Below, one piece after another: positions 1 to 12,045 of a DNA stretch of 64,000 nt. Each line of letters begins with the position of its first letter. The stretch's first letter is position 1. Made by a program: the position numbers and the translations under genes. This stretch comes from Mermis nigrescens (lineage: Eukaryota; Nematoda; Enoplea; Mermithida; Mermithidae), in NCBI GenBank assembly GCA_036768485.1, contig JAVLUZ010000163.1:700635-764634 (forward strand), in the 5' to 3' direction. The notes under the pieces are model-generated. The model was given only the letters and a program-made list of their open reading frames with translations, was not told where the DNA came from and searched no databases.

Positions 1-2361
1 ACCGTAGCCACGTGGTGTTCGGTCATAGTAAGATTGCGTTCGGCCTTAGTAGATCGCAGCTAGCATATTGCGTTATGTGTCACACAAACGGGAAAAAAAT
101 TTCTCAATCTGCTTTGATTTTTTGCATGCGTGCGTCTCAAAAGTGTGTGCATGCTGCACGTCCAATCCGAGAAAAAAAGGTAAAAATAGATTGGAATTTT
201 TGTGCATATCATTATAATTCTCGTTTCCTCCATTGGAATCTAATCTAAGAGATAATGGGCATAAAAAATGAAAGAAAATAGTATTTCCTGTGTGCGATCA
301 ATTGCATATTGCTCTGCCGCAAAGGAGCATTTTAAAATTAATTTCAGGCTGAGAGCGTTCTGCGTTTTTAAAACAAAGTTCATAGCCAATGAAGAGCAAA
401 AGATTTTAAAAATCATATAGACCGAGGGAACGCGAGCAAAATCTTTGTGAGCTTGTGTATTAAAATATCAGGAGGTAAAAATTTGTTGTTTTCAAGCCTT
501 GCCCTTATTACATGTGTGTGTAGGCGTATGTCCGCTGAATAGAATAAATACAAAATGGTAGATACGCTATATATAAGTACTTTAATTGAACAAGAAAAAT
601 TGCGAAGAAAGCTGGCTGGTCAGAATAAAATTTGCACGAAATAAAAGAACGGGCAATATCTTTTGAACTATATGCTTGCCTGAGGAGACAGACACTATGT
701 GATGTATTTCACTTCTGAACTGAATATATTATTGATGTACATATCGTAAATAAATGCAAAAAGCGAAGATACAAAATATTTTCTAAAGCGGATAATGAGG
801 AATTTTTTTATCAATTTTGTTGTTTAAACGCATAACAATATTTATTATTTACTTTACTTTATGTAACAAAAATTTTAAATATGCAGCACCTAAATTCTAG
901 GGGTCAGAATAAGGTAAATCGCCAGAAATATAACTAAAAATAGAATTCTGGGGTCCACAGTAATTTGCAGGGGTATGTATTTCAACTTCTGGGGTCACAA
1001 TCCCTCCATGGCCATTTGTGGCCAGAAGGAAGGAGCATCAACGGTGTTTTTAATACAAAATCATTTAGGTTTCATCCCTCCAGAATCCCCATGCTATGCT
1101 GGTATGACATATGATTAATTTTATTATTCTTTTCACCACTATAAAAGAATCGAGTAAAGATTTATGATTAATTAATTGATTCATTCATTTTAAAATTAAT
1201 TTTAAATATCAATTTTCAAATTCCTGTCTAGTCGTATTTCATGTCAGTTCCCCTCTAATATCACTAATTGTATCCTTATGTAAATATTAATATAAAATTA
1301 TGTAATAAAAGTATATTTATTTTATCCAATCACTTCAGACGCTAATTTAGTATAATTTTTTCAACAAAATAGATTTTCGTTCTTCCATGCCTGCATCAAA
1401 AGAACGGCCAGCCTGGCTATTTTTATCTTTCCGATTTACGCTGCATACAGCAGGCACAAAGCACGTACTTAGGCGCACAGGGAACCTTCCACGCTGCATG
1501 CAGCACGTGTTGAACCTACAACTTGCGTAAAACGGTCATCATTGTAACAAAATAACGGCGTGGTAATATTACTCTCCGATTCGTTAAAGAAAAAGACACG
1601 CATACTGTATGTTTGTATTAATACGCATTAAGAAGGTCATCTCATTCTACTATTCGCGATCTACTAAGGATGATGTACAATAAATTTGCAAAAGTATTTG
1701 TCATTTGTATTTCACTATTTTGTTAAATTTTCATCTAGCTTAGACCTTACAGTCATTATCCATTCTCTCTTCCCAATTTTGCAATATAATAGTGAAAAAT
1801 ATGGTTTGTAGAAGAATGAAAATACCTTTTTAAAAACCTTTCCCTCCAAAAAATAAGAGCAATTTGCTTTGATTTTATTTCTAATTTTGATTTAGTCAAA
1901 AAGATGCGCTTTTTAAAATCATATAACTAATGGCAAAAGAAATTTTTGGGCCTATGTGATTTTTGGAATCTTTTGCTCTTCATTGGCTATGAATTTGTTT
2001 TAAAACGCAAAACGCTCGCAGCCTGAAATTAATTTTAAAATGATCTTTTGCGGCAGAGCAGTATGCAATTGATCGCACACAGGAAATACTATTTTCTTTC
2101 ATTTTTATGCCCATTATCTCTTAGATTACAATGGAGGAAGCGAGAATTATAATGATATGCACGAAAATTCCAATCTATTCTTACCTTTTTTCTCGGACTG
2201 GACCTGCAGCATGCACACACTTTTGAGACGCACGCATGCAAAAAATCAAAGCAGATTGAGAAATTTTTTTCCCGTTTGTGTGACAAATAACGCAATATGC
2301 TAGCTGCGATCTACTAAGGCCGAACTCAATCTTACTATGGCCGAACACGCTGTGGCTACGA
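1..2361. mobile_element. Non-autonomous DNA element with ~420-bp terminal inverted repeats
   Basis: The first ~420 bases reappear, reverse-complemented, at about 1930-2361. Shared blocks include TAGATCGCAGCTAGCATATT near the outside and the tract around GATCGCACACAGGAAATACT further in, with scattered substitutions. The inner ~1.5 kb has no long reading frame, so the element looks non-autonomous or internally gutted. The left end may lie just outside the window, because the match begins within the first few bases (CGTAGCCAC against GTGGCTACG at 2353-2361). Long inverted repeats next to a Polinton-like gene remnant raise the possibility of a deleted Polinton, but no 6-bp target duplication could be checked. 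Confidence 0.75.
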
Positions 2362-2999
2362 TAGAAGTGCTTGCGTTCTACTGTAGTTGGTCAATTGTAG
2401 TAGATCACAGCGGCACTGCGTTTGCAATTTCCGTGACAAGAACTGTAGATGTTTATGATAAAGAGCATATATTAAAGATGCCAGTTAGATGCTATGATTC
2501 AATTGATAAATTTGTCAAGGCTTTAAAGTTTTGCCTTTTGAATGGCGAAGAAATTAAACAAAAGAGAATATTGTTTAAACATCACAGCACAGCTAAACGA
2601 GTACAAGTATTAATAAATGGTGAACTCATAGGATCAATAACATTACCATTAAAAATAAAAGAAAGGTGAGGATTTGAAGATGAAAAGATAGTGCAGTCAA
2701 CATTTAGCATTAAGGAACCAAAGATGCACAATGGTAGTACTGAAGCTTTTGCATTTTACGCAACATTTTAGAACCACAAATTGTTGGAGATGTGTTGGCT
2801 CCTTGCTAAGAATTGTTAAGGTGGAAGCTTCCTACCACAACATTATTGACAAAACGTATGACTACCCACACTATGCACCCATTTTAGTAAAAGATATTCC
2901 AAGTATCAAAATAAATATTAAGGACGATTTAATTGAACTTATCCAATTTTTCTGGAAAAGTTATCATAAAATTACGCTTTAGAAAAATTTGACAATCCT
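2337..2999 (+). pseudogene. Polinton/Maverick-type (adintovirus-like) minor capsid protein remnant
   Basis: Three reading-frame pieces on the + strand together resemble the small capsid-type protein encoded by Polinton/Maverick elements, the family that includes Caenorhabditis F54H12.2. Seen: an in-frame stop (TGA, 2667-2669) between the first piece and the next; a piece with EPQIVGDV ending in a stop near 2801-2803; a frame change leading to LRIVKVEA and then KINIKDD; and another frame change before GKVIIKLRFR and a terminal stop at about 2997-2999. The order and spacing of these motifs fit the C-terminal half of the family. In living relatives the protein forms part of the virus-like particle. 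Here at least one stop and two frameshifts make it non-functional. The first codons overlap the inverted repeat of the upstream element, so the natural start is lost or displaced. Assignment rests on remembered family motifs, not on a search. Confidence 0.6.
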
Positions 3000-5210
3000 A
3001 TTTTTAAAATAATGTCATTTAAAATATTGTCTCAACAGTTTGCCTAGCGCCTAGCGTATACTTGAATAAAATTACTACTGATGATGTCAAAAATCCAAAA
3101 GCAATGGGCCTGGTTTCAAAATCCAGGCAACGCAGTACATAGGCACCAAAAGCACAAAAGCTTACAAGATTATAAGACTGCAAATGAAAAAATTGTGAGC
3201 ATATTTTTAAAAAACGTTTATAATAGAGCGCATCTTACTAAGCCAAAAATATGTTTTATGTAGCTTCTTCTGACGTCAAATTGTGAACAAGCCTGTGTTT
3301 TAGCTCACTGGATTGAACCGGCGGATCGTCGAATATGAGTTGAAACTCTTCTTTGGTGCGCACCTCTGCTCTTCTCGCCCAGATCGCCGATTGCATTAGT
3401 GTTTACAATCGGAAAACTTATTCACCAAAATCAAAAATGAAGCCGAACTAAAAAGAATGTATAACAGCATTATAACGTTACAGGAAATGCATAAAATAGT
3501 TGCATGAACAGAGTTGCATGAGCTGGGCCCTTAGCTTGGGGGAGGGGCGCCTATCGATCCAGCTCTTTGCATCAGAATGCTCCCCAAGCCTACCTAGGCT
3601 GAGAGAACTGGAGATCAACACTGTCAGATAAGGTATGCTACATTATGCATTCTGGCTTATCTCAGGTTGCAGAATATAGAGCCTCAACCTAAGTTATAAC
3701 CAGCCCTATCCTACAGCATTGCTCCCCAGACGCGCCACCTACTACCGGCTGGCCCATTATCGAGTTAGGGACAAGATTTTTTCAGGTTATTATCGGGACC
3801 CAAAAAATATGCGTAAATTTATCAATTTTGGTTAGATTTGAAAACCTATTTGAAAAATATTTAGCATATAGCCAAAAATATTAATCATAAATTGATTAAT
3901 TTTTTTTAACCGATTTCAGCAATTGGGATCGATAAAAATTGAATAAAAGTATGTAACTTAAATTGTTACAGAAGACTATTGATTTTTGGCTTATCCTTGG
4001 AATTGAGCCGAAAATGCAGCAGTGGCTTAGTCGTAATTGGAGCCTAAAATATTAATTAGTTTCTGATTTCAGCGATTTTTGGAATAGGGATGATTAAAAA
4101 TATTACTTGTAAATTAATCAATTTAAGCTAATACTTGAATCTGGGTCAAAAATTTTTTGGCACTTGTCTGAAACTTAATTGGAACCAAAAATCTAATAGT
4201 TCAATAAGTCAGTTTTTATCTCTTTCAGGTACCATATGACAAAATTTGGAAAATATTGAAGCGTAGCAGTTGAATGTAATTTCATTTATTTTGATATGCT
4301 TTAGAACTGGACCAAGAATTGGAAATTCAATGCCTACCATACATGGGCTGCAAGAAAATTCTGGGGGGTCAGGATGGGTAAGATTGCCAAAAATGTTACT
4401 AAAAATAGAATTCTGAGGTCTGCAGTAATCTGGGGGGTTACAAACCCCCACGCCTATGTGAGATGCCGACCCGTCTTTAAGAGCGCGCTAAAAAATTTTA
4501 TTTGGCAATCCATTATTTTGCACAAATTTTAAGGATCACTATTATCCTCCGACCTGTTGTAATTTTCGGCTTAAATTTAATTTTAGATCTGCCTATCTTC
4601 ATTATTAAAACTATTGAGAGTGTAAAATTTTTAATTACAAGTTGAAATATAGCCATGAAAGGTTGTTGATTAGTTCACATACTTAAAAGCAATATTTAAA
4701 GTCTACTATTACTTTTTCATATATTTGTTTTTTATTTACTTATTTATTAGTCTGTTCATTTATTTATCTATCAATCTTTTTAATTATCTATCCTTCCTTA
4801 ATTATTTACATATTTATTGAAATGTCTTACTTAATCTTTTATTTTTCAGGCTTTTTGTATTATTTTTGCTCTGATTTTGTTCAAATCTTATTTCTGTATG
4901 TTTTATCTTTTTTCTTTTTATATAAATTTCTTCTATTTTTATTTTCAACTGGTATATCCTTGCTCAATTTTGTTTGAGTAATTGGTCGTTCGTATGATTA
5001 TAGATCTTGTTAAACAGAGAATACGAAGCGTATTCTAGACAGTTTTAAATACTTCTTAATCGTTTTTTGGCTGTAACTCAGAGATTTTTATCTTCAATTG
5101 TCAGAGTATTCGTTTTCTTTCATTAGCCTCATCCATACATGCACAGCATGGGAATTCTATGGGAGATGGAATTATTAAGTGCCTGTTTTGGGTTCAAAAA
5201 TGGTAGGTAC
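3000..5210. other. Gene-poor, AT-rich stretch with small hAT-MITE remnant
   Basis: No convincing coding sequence. A 60-codon open frame at 3081-3263 has no recognisable domain and is within chance expectation. A GC-richer patch at about 3525-3760 has no frame and looks like a repeat fragment. At about 4337-4459 lies a short hAT-type MITE (start CATACATGGGC, end ACGCCTATGTG) of the family found repeatedly further on; a related inner segment also occurs at about 905-1010. Confidence 0.4.
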
Positions 5211-5219
5211 TTTCAAGTG

Positions 5220-6110
5220 TTTTTTGTACAAGGTCCGTTTGTACATGTATGCGAATGGTCCCCAGAAGTCTTTGTACATTTTGTACATGCAAATTTTTGT
5301 GCATTATAATATAGTACAATAGCGATTTTAGTGCGGTAAAACAGGTTTTTCGATCTTTGGTAGGGTATTTGAGCTAATTTCTGGGTTTCTCACGCCAAAA
5401 ATTACTAAAAATCGTCTCAAAACGGCGCGAAACGCCTAAAATTTGACATTTTTCAATTCTGAATGCAAGTTTTGCCATTTTAAAGATATATATGTCAAAC
5501 AATTACTCATTTTGGCGCGAAGTGCCGGAATTTCCTAGGAATTTTGCACATTTTTACAGTTTTTGTTTTCCCAAAAATCTTTGTACATTTTGTACACACA
5601 AATTTTTGGGTTCTATAATATAATACAGTAGCGATTTTAGTGTGGTAAAAACAACGTATTTCGACTTTTGACAGTTTATTCAGCTAATTTCTGGGTCTCT
5701 AAGGGCAAAAATCACTAAGAATCGTCCTACGCCAAAAATTGACATTTTTCCTTTTGAAAAGTGATTTCTGCCATTATAAAGATATATAGAACACACAAAT
5801 ACTCATTCCGGCACGAAGCGCTGCAAATTTTTGCGAATTTCAGACCTTTTTTGCAATTTTTGTCTTCCCAACAATCTTTATATCACGTACATAGACGCTA
5901 CAGAAAAGTCTTTGTACATCTGGAAAAATCTTTGCCGAGTTCAAAAGAAAAAACACTGGGTACTCGTCAAAAACATCATTTTTTAGCGTTTCTGACGATG
6001 ATCTATCTTTGTAGAGCAAAAAAACAAAAAAACAAAAAAATCAGAAAAGTCGGAATAAATTGAAAAAATATAGTCAAAACATGAGTATAATGGCCCGAAG
6101 CGCCGAAAAT
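5220..6110 (+). repeat. Tandem repeat, ~310-bp unit, first locus
   Basis: Two to three diverged copies of a unit of about 310 bp. Landmarks recur at that spacing: TTTGTACATTTTGTACA at about 5270 and 5580, a block containing GCGATTTTAGTG, and a cluster with GGCGCGAAGTGCC-type short palindromes. The same unit appears in the opposite orientation at about 16620-17570. Short open frames inside (for example 5761-6063) follow the repeat rather than any protein family and are not annotated as genes. Confidence 0.7.
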
Positions 6111-6812
6111 TTGGCGCTTTTGAGCAAACAGATAGCTAAAAACGCTTAAAAAGCATCTTTTCTACAAATTTTTTAGAAAATTTTCGGTGGGAACTTTCAA
6201 AAAATCGCCAATTGTAAGTGAGGTGAAAAAATTTTTGATGAGGTGAAAATTTTTCTGGGGGGTGAATATTTTTCTAAAAGGGGTGAAATCCTTTAAGATC
6301 ATGTACGGCCTTATCCCACTGTAGTCTTAATGTGTAATTATTTATTCAATTAATTAATCTTATACTCCGCTTATTTATAAATGCTTTGGTTTCTCCAGAA
6401 AGAAGGAGGAGCTTTCATGAAGCAGATTAAAAGCAAGGTATGCCATTCTGTATTCACAAATCGTAACATAAAAATGACGGAGTTGAATTGAAATAACAAA
6501 AAGCTTAAAAAGTATGCAAATTAAGAATTCAGAATGTTTAATATTTATACTAAAGCATTTTGCCAATTATTTGATCCTTATTGAGTTTTATTTTAGTTTT
6601 CGAAGATAAATTACTTTAAAATAAAATTCCGTGATTTTTATCTATCGTGAAATCCAGTACATAAAACAGAACAGTTCTGTTATATCTTCTATCACGTTCA
6701 AAGATTTTCATTTTTATCAGTGATGGAAGAAATTTAATACATAATTTTTCAATGCTCTGAAACGCACTGTACACGACGGTTGGCTCATTTTTTTACCGAC
6801 GAAAACACCATA

Positions 6813-7395
6813 TAAAGGGTGGCCCAAAAAGGCTACAATCCGATATAACAGGTCATAACTTTGGCTGATATGAACAAAAAATGTTAAGACCGGTCGCACT
6901 AAATAGATAAAAATGTCTTTCTTTGAACTGGAAAAAATTTTGGCCAGGTGCCAAAGGTTCTGATGGTATCGCAATTGGTTTACTTCCTACTTCGTTATTG
7001 TTTAAACGCCGGAAGCGTCATAGATTCTGCCATCAATCTGTCCCCTCTTCTATCGTTGTTTCGGAAGCTTGTTGCACTTATTAGAACGCGTACAGCTCCT
7101 GGGGTTTAAACAATGTGCTAATTAATTATTTAGATTACGTATATTGTAAAAAAGGGTACATATTTGAGCAGTAATGTTTTTCAATGTAGAGACTCCGGTG
7201 TTTGATAATTCGAAGTGAGATGTGGACAGATCGACGTAGTGCACGTAGTGCTGGCAGCTGGCCAAATTTTTTCGCGGCTTAAACAAAGGCGTGTCTACCT
7301 ATATAATGCACTCGGTCTTTAAAATTCGATGTCGTTTATCGCTTATATTATTATATAATATCCGGAGCGTAGCCTTCTTTCGGCCACCCTGTACA
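6813..7395. mobile_element. Possible small DNA element with GGGTGGCC termini
   Basis: The segment begins with AGGGTGGCCCAAAAAGG and ends with the near inverse CTTTCGGCCACCCTG, giving a terminal inverted repeat of about 12 bases around 570 bp. No coding capacity is evident. The target duplication is not clear, so superfamily is unassigned. The short repeat length leaves room for coincidence. Confidence 0.35.
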
Positions 7396-7614
7396 ATTAA
7401 AATCACGTAGTCATCGTAATAATTCAGTTGTAATAAATCAGTTGAATCTAAATTTGTGTTTTTGAATTTTGGGCAGGCTTCCAAATTCTAGGAAATGGTT
7501 AATAATGAGTTTCGATCAATCACCAGATAAGATTAATTTACTGAATAATTGTTGGACGATTTGACGTTTGAAGTAAGTCGAACGATTTGACATTGATATT
7601 TGATAGCTATAATT

Positions 7615-7990
7615 CAGGGGCGGGGGCCGTAAACGAAAAATAATTTTTGAATCTCAAAACGGTTCCCCGAGGGGAAAATGAAAATTCTGGAAGTAGGTCT
7701 AAAACTCGGTCAAAAAAGTCTTTTTTTGGGCATTTTCGGAGCTAGAAAATGAAAAATTGTTTGTTTTTAGTTTCGAGTCTTACATATGTGGCGCTCAATC
7801 GTTGAAATTTGAGTTAGCAGGCAGGCATCTTGGGGGATTGGGGGGTTCGGACCCCCAAATTCAGAAAAAATTGGAAAAATAGGGCTTTTTAAACGTTATT
7901 TTGTGTTATTTTTGGCTTTTTTGGGCTTGTCCCTCCCAAAAATTGGTGTTGGTCCACCCAAAATAAAACGGTCAGCTATGTGCCTGTGAG
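7615..7990. mobile_element. hAT-like MITE remnant, diverged
   Basis: Starts with CAGGGGCGGGGGCC and ends near GCTATGTGCCTG. The inner part (GGCTTTTTTGGGC, then CCCAAAAATTGGTG) is the reverse complement of the inner part of the intact hAT MITE at 17785-17937, which has a perfect target duplication. No duplication is visible here, so this is an old or partial copy. Confidence 0.4.
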
Positions 7991-7999
7991 TTAGATACA

Positions 8000-9626
8000 T
8001 ATGAAGAGCATGTCGAATCTTGTCGGCTCTTCGCACTGAATCATCCGATTTCTATATTGCTTTTCTTTGCAAAACAGAAAGTTTGAATACAGAGACAAAA
8101 AGTGAAATGAAATTGCTTGCCGATTGAATGATGCGAAATCAATTGTATTTATAATTTGAAGGCTTTTTCTTTCAAAATAAAATGAAATGAAAATGTTATG
8201 ACATTTTTAAACATTTTCCTCCACGATTGTATAGAGCTCGCCTAAGTATGCTCAAAAATGCACTTATTTTTGCCTTGGTTCTGGAAATATTTGACCTCTA
8301 AATTTACTGTACCCCTCAAAAAAAATCTTAGATACGGGCCTGATTAATTGAATTTGATTTGTCAGCGATAAGTTAAAAGCAAAAATCCTTGATTTAGCGG
8401 ATTTTGATTAATTACTTTGCCTTTTTCATTATTTTTAAGTCGAAAATTAGCTCAGGACTTCGACATTCAAAACCTTAACATCAACTTGCACTTTTCCGAT
8501 GGCTTTTTTCAAATCCTCTAACGTGTTTAGTTTTTCATTTTTCTATAATGAATCGTGTATTATTATTTTTGATTCTTAAAAATATTTTATCTTGTCTGCA
8601 TTTTTTACTTCTTCTCATATTTCTCATTGTAATTCGAGTAATCAATTTTCAACGATTTTCTTGAAATTTTATTTCAATATGCATAGTTTGAATAAATTTA
8701 AATTATTTTCATTTTTAAATTATTATTGTAGGTATGGATTAGTGATCAAAATTATGTAATTAATCAATGACGAGTGTTCTGTTTATTTTTATAATTTTAA
8801 CATCTGTGAACTCGTATTCTTTATTATTGACTCAACTATTTGCTCATTGATTTTTAGATTAAATTGCATTAAAATGCATATTATTCATTTTCTCTTATAT
8901 CATACTATGATTAAATTTATGGTATTGGATTATTATCCTATGAAGAGCGCTCAATATCAATTGTGTTACTCTCAGTCTAATCTGATGAATCTAAGTATTA
9001 TATTTTCAACCAGTCAGATTACATTATTCAACGTTTAAATTGTTATAATACAGGCTTTTTCCTGGAAATTCGTTTTTTTCTTTTTTGTCATGAAATTTTT
9101 CACTTATTTCCTGAAATTTCAGAGTGACCAATAATACTTGAATTTAGATTTGTCATCCCTTCTCGTTCCCCATTTAATTCTATCAAAATTCAGACATTTT
9201 GTAATTTATCTCAAGAAAATTCAGCACTATATGTATATAAACCTTCAACTTACTACTTAAGTTTTTTGATTAGTAACTTTACTTGCATATATGATGAGTG
9301 AATAATTTATAATGATTTATTTAATAATTAGTTTAATTAATTTAATTAATAGTTTCTAATAATTGATAATTTTTTAATAATTCTAATTTTTGTACAGTAC
9401 TACTTTACTTTATCTTTACTCTATATACCTATATTGTTTCTTACATAGTCCGGATTGACAGGATTGCAGCATTTCTTTACAAAAACCTTTTTTATTCGCT
9501 AAGTTTTATTTATGTGTAATTAATGCTAATATTTGTATTCACTATTTTTTCTAGTTTTTATGCGTTGATTCATTCTTTGTTTATTTCATGCTGTATTTGC
9601 CTATACGTGAAATTGGCATTTCTCAG
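8000..9626. other. AT-rich non-coding stretch, probably intronic or intergenic
   Basis: No frame with family resemblance and no clear repeat structure was seen. Runs of A/T dominate. Because an exon with consensus splice sites begins at 9627, part of this stretch is likely an intron or 5' flank. Confidence 0.4.
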
Positions 9627-10591
9627 GTGAAAACCAAAGGCAAAGAAGCGATGCGTGATTTTAGAGTCATGCTCAATGAATTCAAAGTAACTTGGGTTCT
9701 AGTTTAAATTTTTAAAGTTTTAATTTTTTTGCTAGTTTAAACAAACAGCACTCTAAAGGCATATTGTAATATGGCTTTTTCATGTAATCCCATCTTCGAA
9801 ACATGCTAAACTAAAACCCCGGAATATGCGTTGTAATTAAAATAGCTATTTAAGTCTTTTACACGTATCTTTTTATTCAAATGTTAATTTTGCCCTTTTC
9901 TGGTCCTGAATTGATTTTATGTAAGTTGTGACTACCGCTGGTATAAAGTGTACTGAGCATTAAGTGTGCTGTACTCTTATGTACATTTATTACTTATAAT
10001 ATGTATCGTGTATTATATTATGCTGATTGTACTGTACCTGCTTGTTACCATTATTAAAAAATGTAAAGCGTATAAGTATAAAGCTTACAACGTGCGCTGT
10101 AGTGTAAAGTGTAAGTCCTTTTATTTTTAATTTTATCCAACGTTCCCTTACATATATGCAAATTTAATTTTTTGACCGTTTCTTGCAATTTAAAATCGAT
10201 ACCTAATTATTTAATAAAACATTAATTTACTTATATCAGTCAATTATACGATTATGTAATTATTTAATTAAATAATATTTTCATTATAATTTCAAATGCT
10301 CTCTTGAGGATGAATCAGCAGTGAGCTCCAGATCGGGCAGTACTAATAAATTGTCCCTTATTTCGAGCGATAAATCGTCGGCTCCGTTCGCCGAAAAGTT
10401 AACGCATCCAAATTCCACTGGATCTTTGAATAAACCGGTAAATTATTTGGATTTAATTTTTAATTTAATTTTTTCCATTTCATAAAAATTTTTAGGTTAT
10501 AAGCAGACCCCTTATCACTTTGTTGGGCGAATCGTCGGATTATACGTCGAACGAATCGATCGATAAATTATCGAATAGATCGGAGTATTGA
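9627..10591 (+). CDS. Unrecognised gene, three exons (3' part) ending in a stop
   Basis: Three predicted coding exons, all entered and left at phase 0. Exon a is 9627-9686 (20 codons, acceptor CATTTCTCAG, donor GTAACT). Exon b is 10309-10437 (43 codons, acceptor CTCTTGAG, donor GTAAAT). Exon c is 10496-10591 (32 codons with TGA, acceptor AATTTTTAG). The intron between b and c is only 58 bp. The exons are clearly GC-richer than the flanking DNA and use many TCG serine codons. Exon a reads basic/charged (VKTKGKEAMRDF); b and c are rich in Ser/Thr, suggesting a disordered C-terminal tail (SGSTNKLSLISSDKSS in b). No domain is recognised. Upstream exons must exist but were not found. The same composition and phase-0 junctions in 15363-18558 suggest that those exons could be an alternative or continued 3' end of the same gene. 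Confidence 0.5.
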
Positions 10592-11451
10592 TTTCATTTT
10601 TATTCAAGTTTTTCTCAGTTTTGTTTCTGTTTTTTATATATTTTTATATTTATTTCTGTTTTTCTATACAAAAATTTAATTCCGTTTTTTCTCTGTAATA
10701 ATCTGAAATGTCGTTCACTACAATTGTAATCTTGGTTTTTAGTGCTTTTGTTAGTAACTTCTAATAATAAGTATTTCTATCGGATTGAATCTGACGTAGT
10801 GGTCGCCATGAAAGATGACGCGCTATCACCCTCAGAATTATAATAGATAGTGCGTCGCGAGCGCCGCGTTTCGTCCATCATGCGCTATTATCTCTTTTAT
10901 TATTATACGCCATTAATCTGTATCATCCCGTTAATCTGGCGATGCGGACGGCGCAATTTAGCTATTAATAGCGCCAACAAGAAGGAAGCGCGCACGTGAA
11001 TGTCGTTCTATTTTTAGGCGAGCCAATATTAAAATCAATATTTTTGCACGCCGAGCACTGTCTATTAATTATTATTTATATATTAAGTCATCTAAAAAAC
11101 TTCAATAGCATTTTTAGAGGTTTTTTTATAAATCAATTTGAAATGCTTAAAAACTCCTCAATCAGTGCTGCGTACATCGCTCTGTATTGCGTACCTTTCT
11201 GCAAATTTCTTCATCGTCCGTCGCCGGCTTGCAAAAATATTGATTTTAATGTTGGCTCGCCTAAATATAGAACGACATTCACGTGCGCGCTTCCAGCATT
11301 CACGTGCGCGCTTCCTTCTTGTTGGCGCAATAGCTAAATTGCGCCATCCGCATCGCCAGATTAACGGGATGATACAGATTAATGGCGTATAATAATAAAA
11401 AGGAGATAATAGCGCATGATGGACGAAACGCGGCGCTCGCGACGCACCATC

Positions 11452-11998
11452 TATAGTCTGTTTCATTTATCCGAGAGCTTTTTCAGTAAATGTTTTCGGA
11501 GGTTACAGTAACCCCTTTTTCTTATTTACTGTAAGTCGCTAGATCTCACTGTAGCTACATAGCAAAGGGTTTTTCAATAACATTTTTGCGGCATAATTTA
11601 TTCTCGTCTTCCAGCAGATCAATTGACTTACTGATAAAACTCGCTTATTCATCTTATCCTGAGTCGACACTTTAAACACAATCGACTAAGATGTTAAGAA
11701 AATCTGCCAACTCCCGCATAGCTTAGTGGTAAAACCTCTTGCTTGTAGTCGAAGCAACCCGGGTTCGATTCCAGCCGATAGCTTTTTGTTTAGCGCACTT
11801 ACTGTAGTATGTCCCAGCACTGATTAAATGCCTAAATCAAATTTATCTGGGCGTATTCGTGCATTAAAAATGGAAGAATTCTAGCCACTCGCCCTCACTG
11901 AGCTGATCTGCCGAAGTACAGTAATTCGTCTTGTTTAGCTTACTGTAGCCCTTTAAAGAATTGACTAAAAAGCTCTCGAATAAATGAAACAGACTATA
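11452..11998. mobile_element. MITE (ATAGTCTGTTTCA family) carrying a tRNA-like sequence
   Basis: Begins TATAGTCTGTTTCATTTAT and ends with the inverse ATAAATGAAACAGACTATA; inverted repeats continue as GAGAGCTTTTTCAG / CTAAAAAGCTCTCG. It sits in the right arm of the foldback MITE 10799-12045, whose intact left arm shows the empty site, and duplicates TA. Internal landmarks (CTTACTGTAG, CCAGCAGATCAATTGAC, the tRNA-like block) recur in the same order, inverted, at 47248-47944 and in part at 46590-46826. Family relatives sharing only the terminal 13 bases lie at 52916-53080. Confidence 0.85.
11711..11779 (+). other. tRNA-like sequence inside the MITE
   Basis: TAGCTTAGTGGT fits the Pol III A-box consensus at 11 of 12 positions, and 40 bases on GGTTCGATTCC is an exact B box. 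Between them TTGCTT and AAGCAA can form an anticodon-like stem with a 7-base loop. The acceptor ends do not pair well and the T stem has mismatches, so this is not a functional tRNA by inspection. It is more likely a tRNA-derived promoter or fossil captured by the MITE. Confidence 0.55.
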
Positions 11999-12045
11999 TT
12001 TTAATTCTGAGGGTGATAGCGCCTAATCTTTCATGGCGATAACTG

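Larger units (their letters stand above)
10799..12045. mobile_element. Foldback Tc1/mariner-like MITE, copy 1, split by a second MITE
   Basis: Terminal inverted repeats of the form GTGGTCGCCATGAAAGATGA at the left and its inverse at 12045, flanked by TA on both sides (10797-10798, 12046-12047). The inverted repeats run on through most of the element, including TTAATCTGTATCATCCCGTTA and CACGTGAATGTCGTTC, so the whole would fold into one long hairpin. The second arm is interrupted by the element at 11452-11998. A TA duplication and inverted repeats of this type are typical of non-autonomous Tc1/mariner relatives. Short frames in it are palindrome shadows. Confidence 0.85.

Noticed and set aside
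10996..11466. Frames of 84-113 residues on both strands, also at 13686-13898
   Set aside because: Both lie in foldback MITEs and translate their inverted repeats.
11711..11779. Functional tRNA gene
   Set aside because: The A and B boxes are good, but the acceptor and T stems do not pair properly and the presumed anticodon context is atypical, so it is called tRNA-like only.
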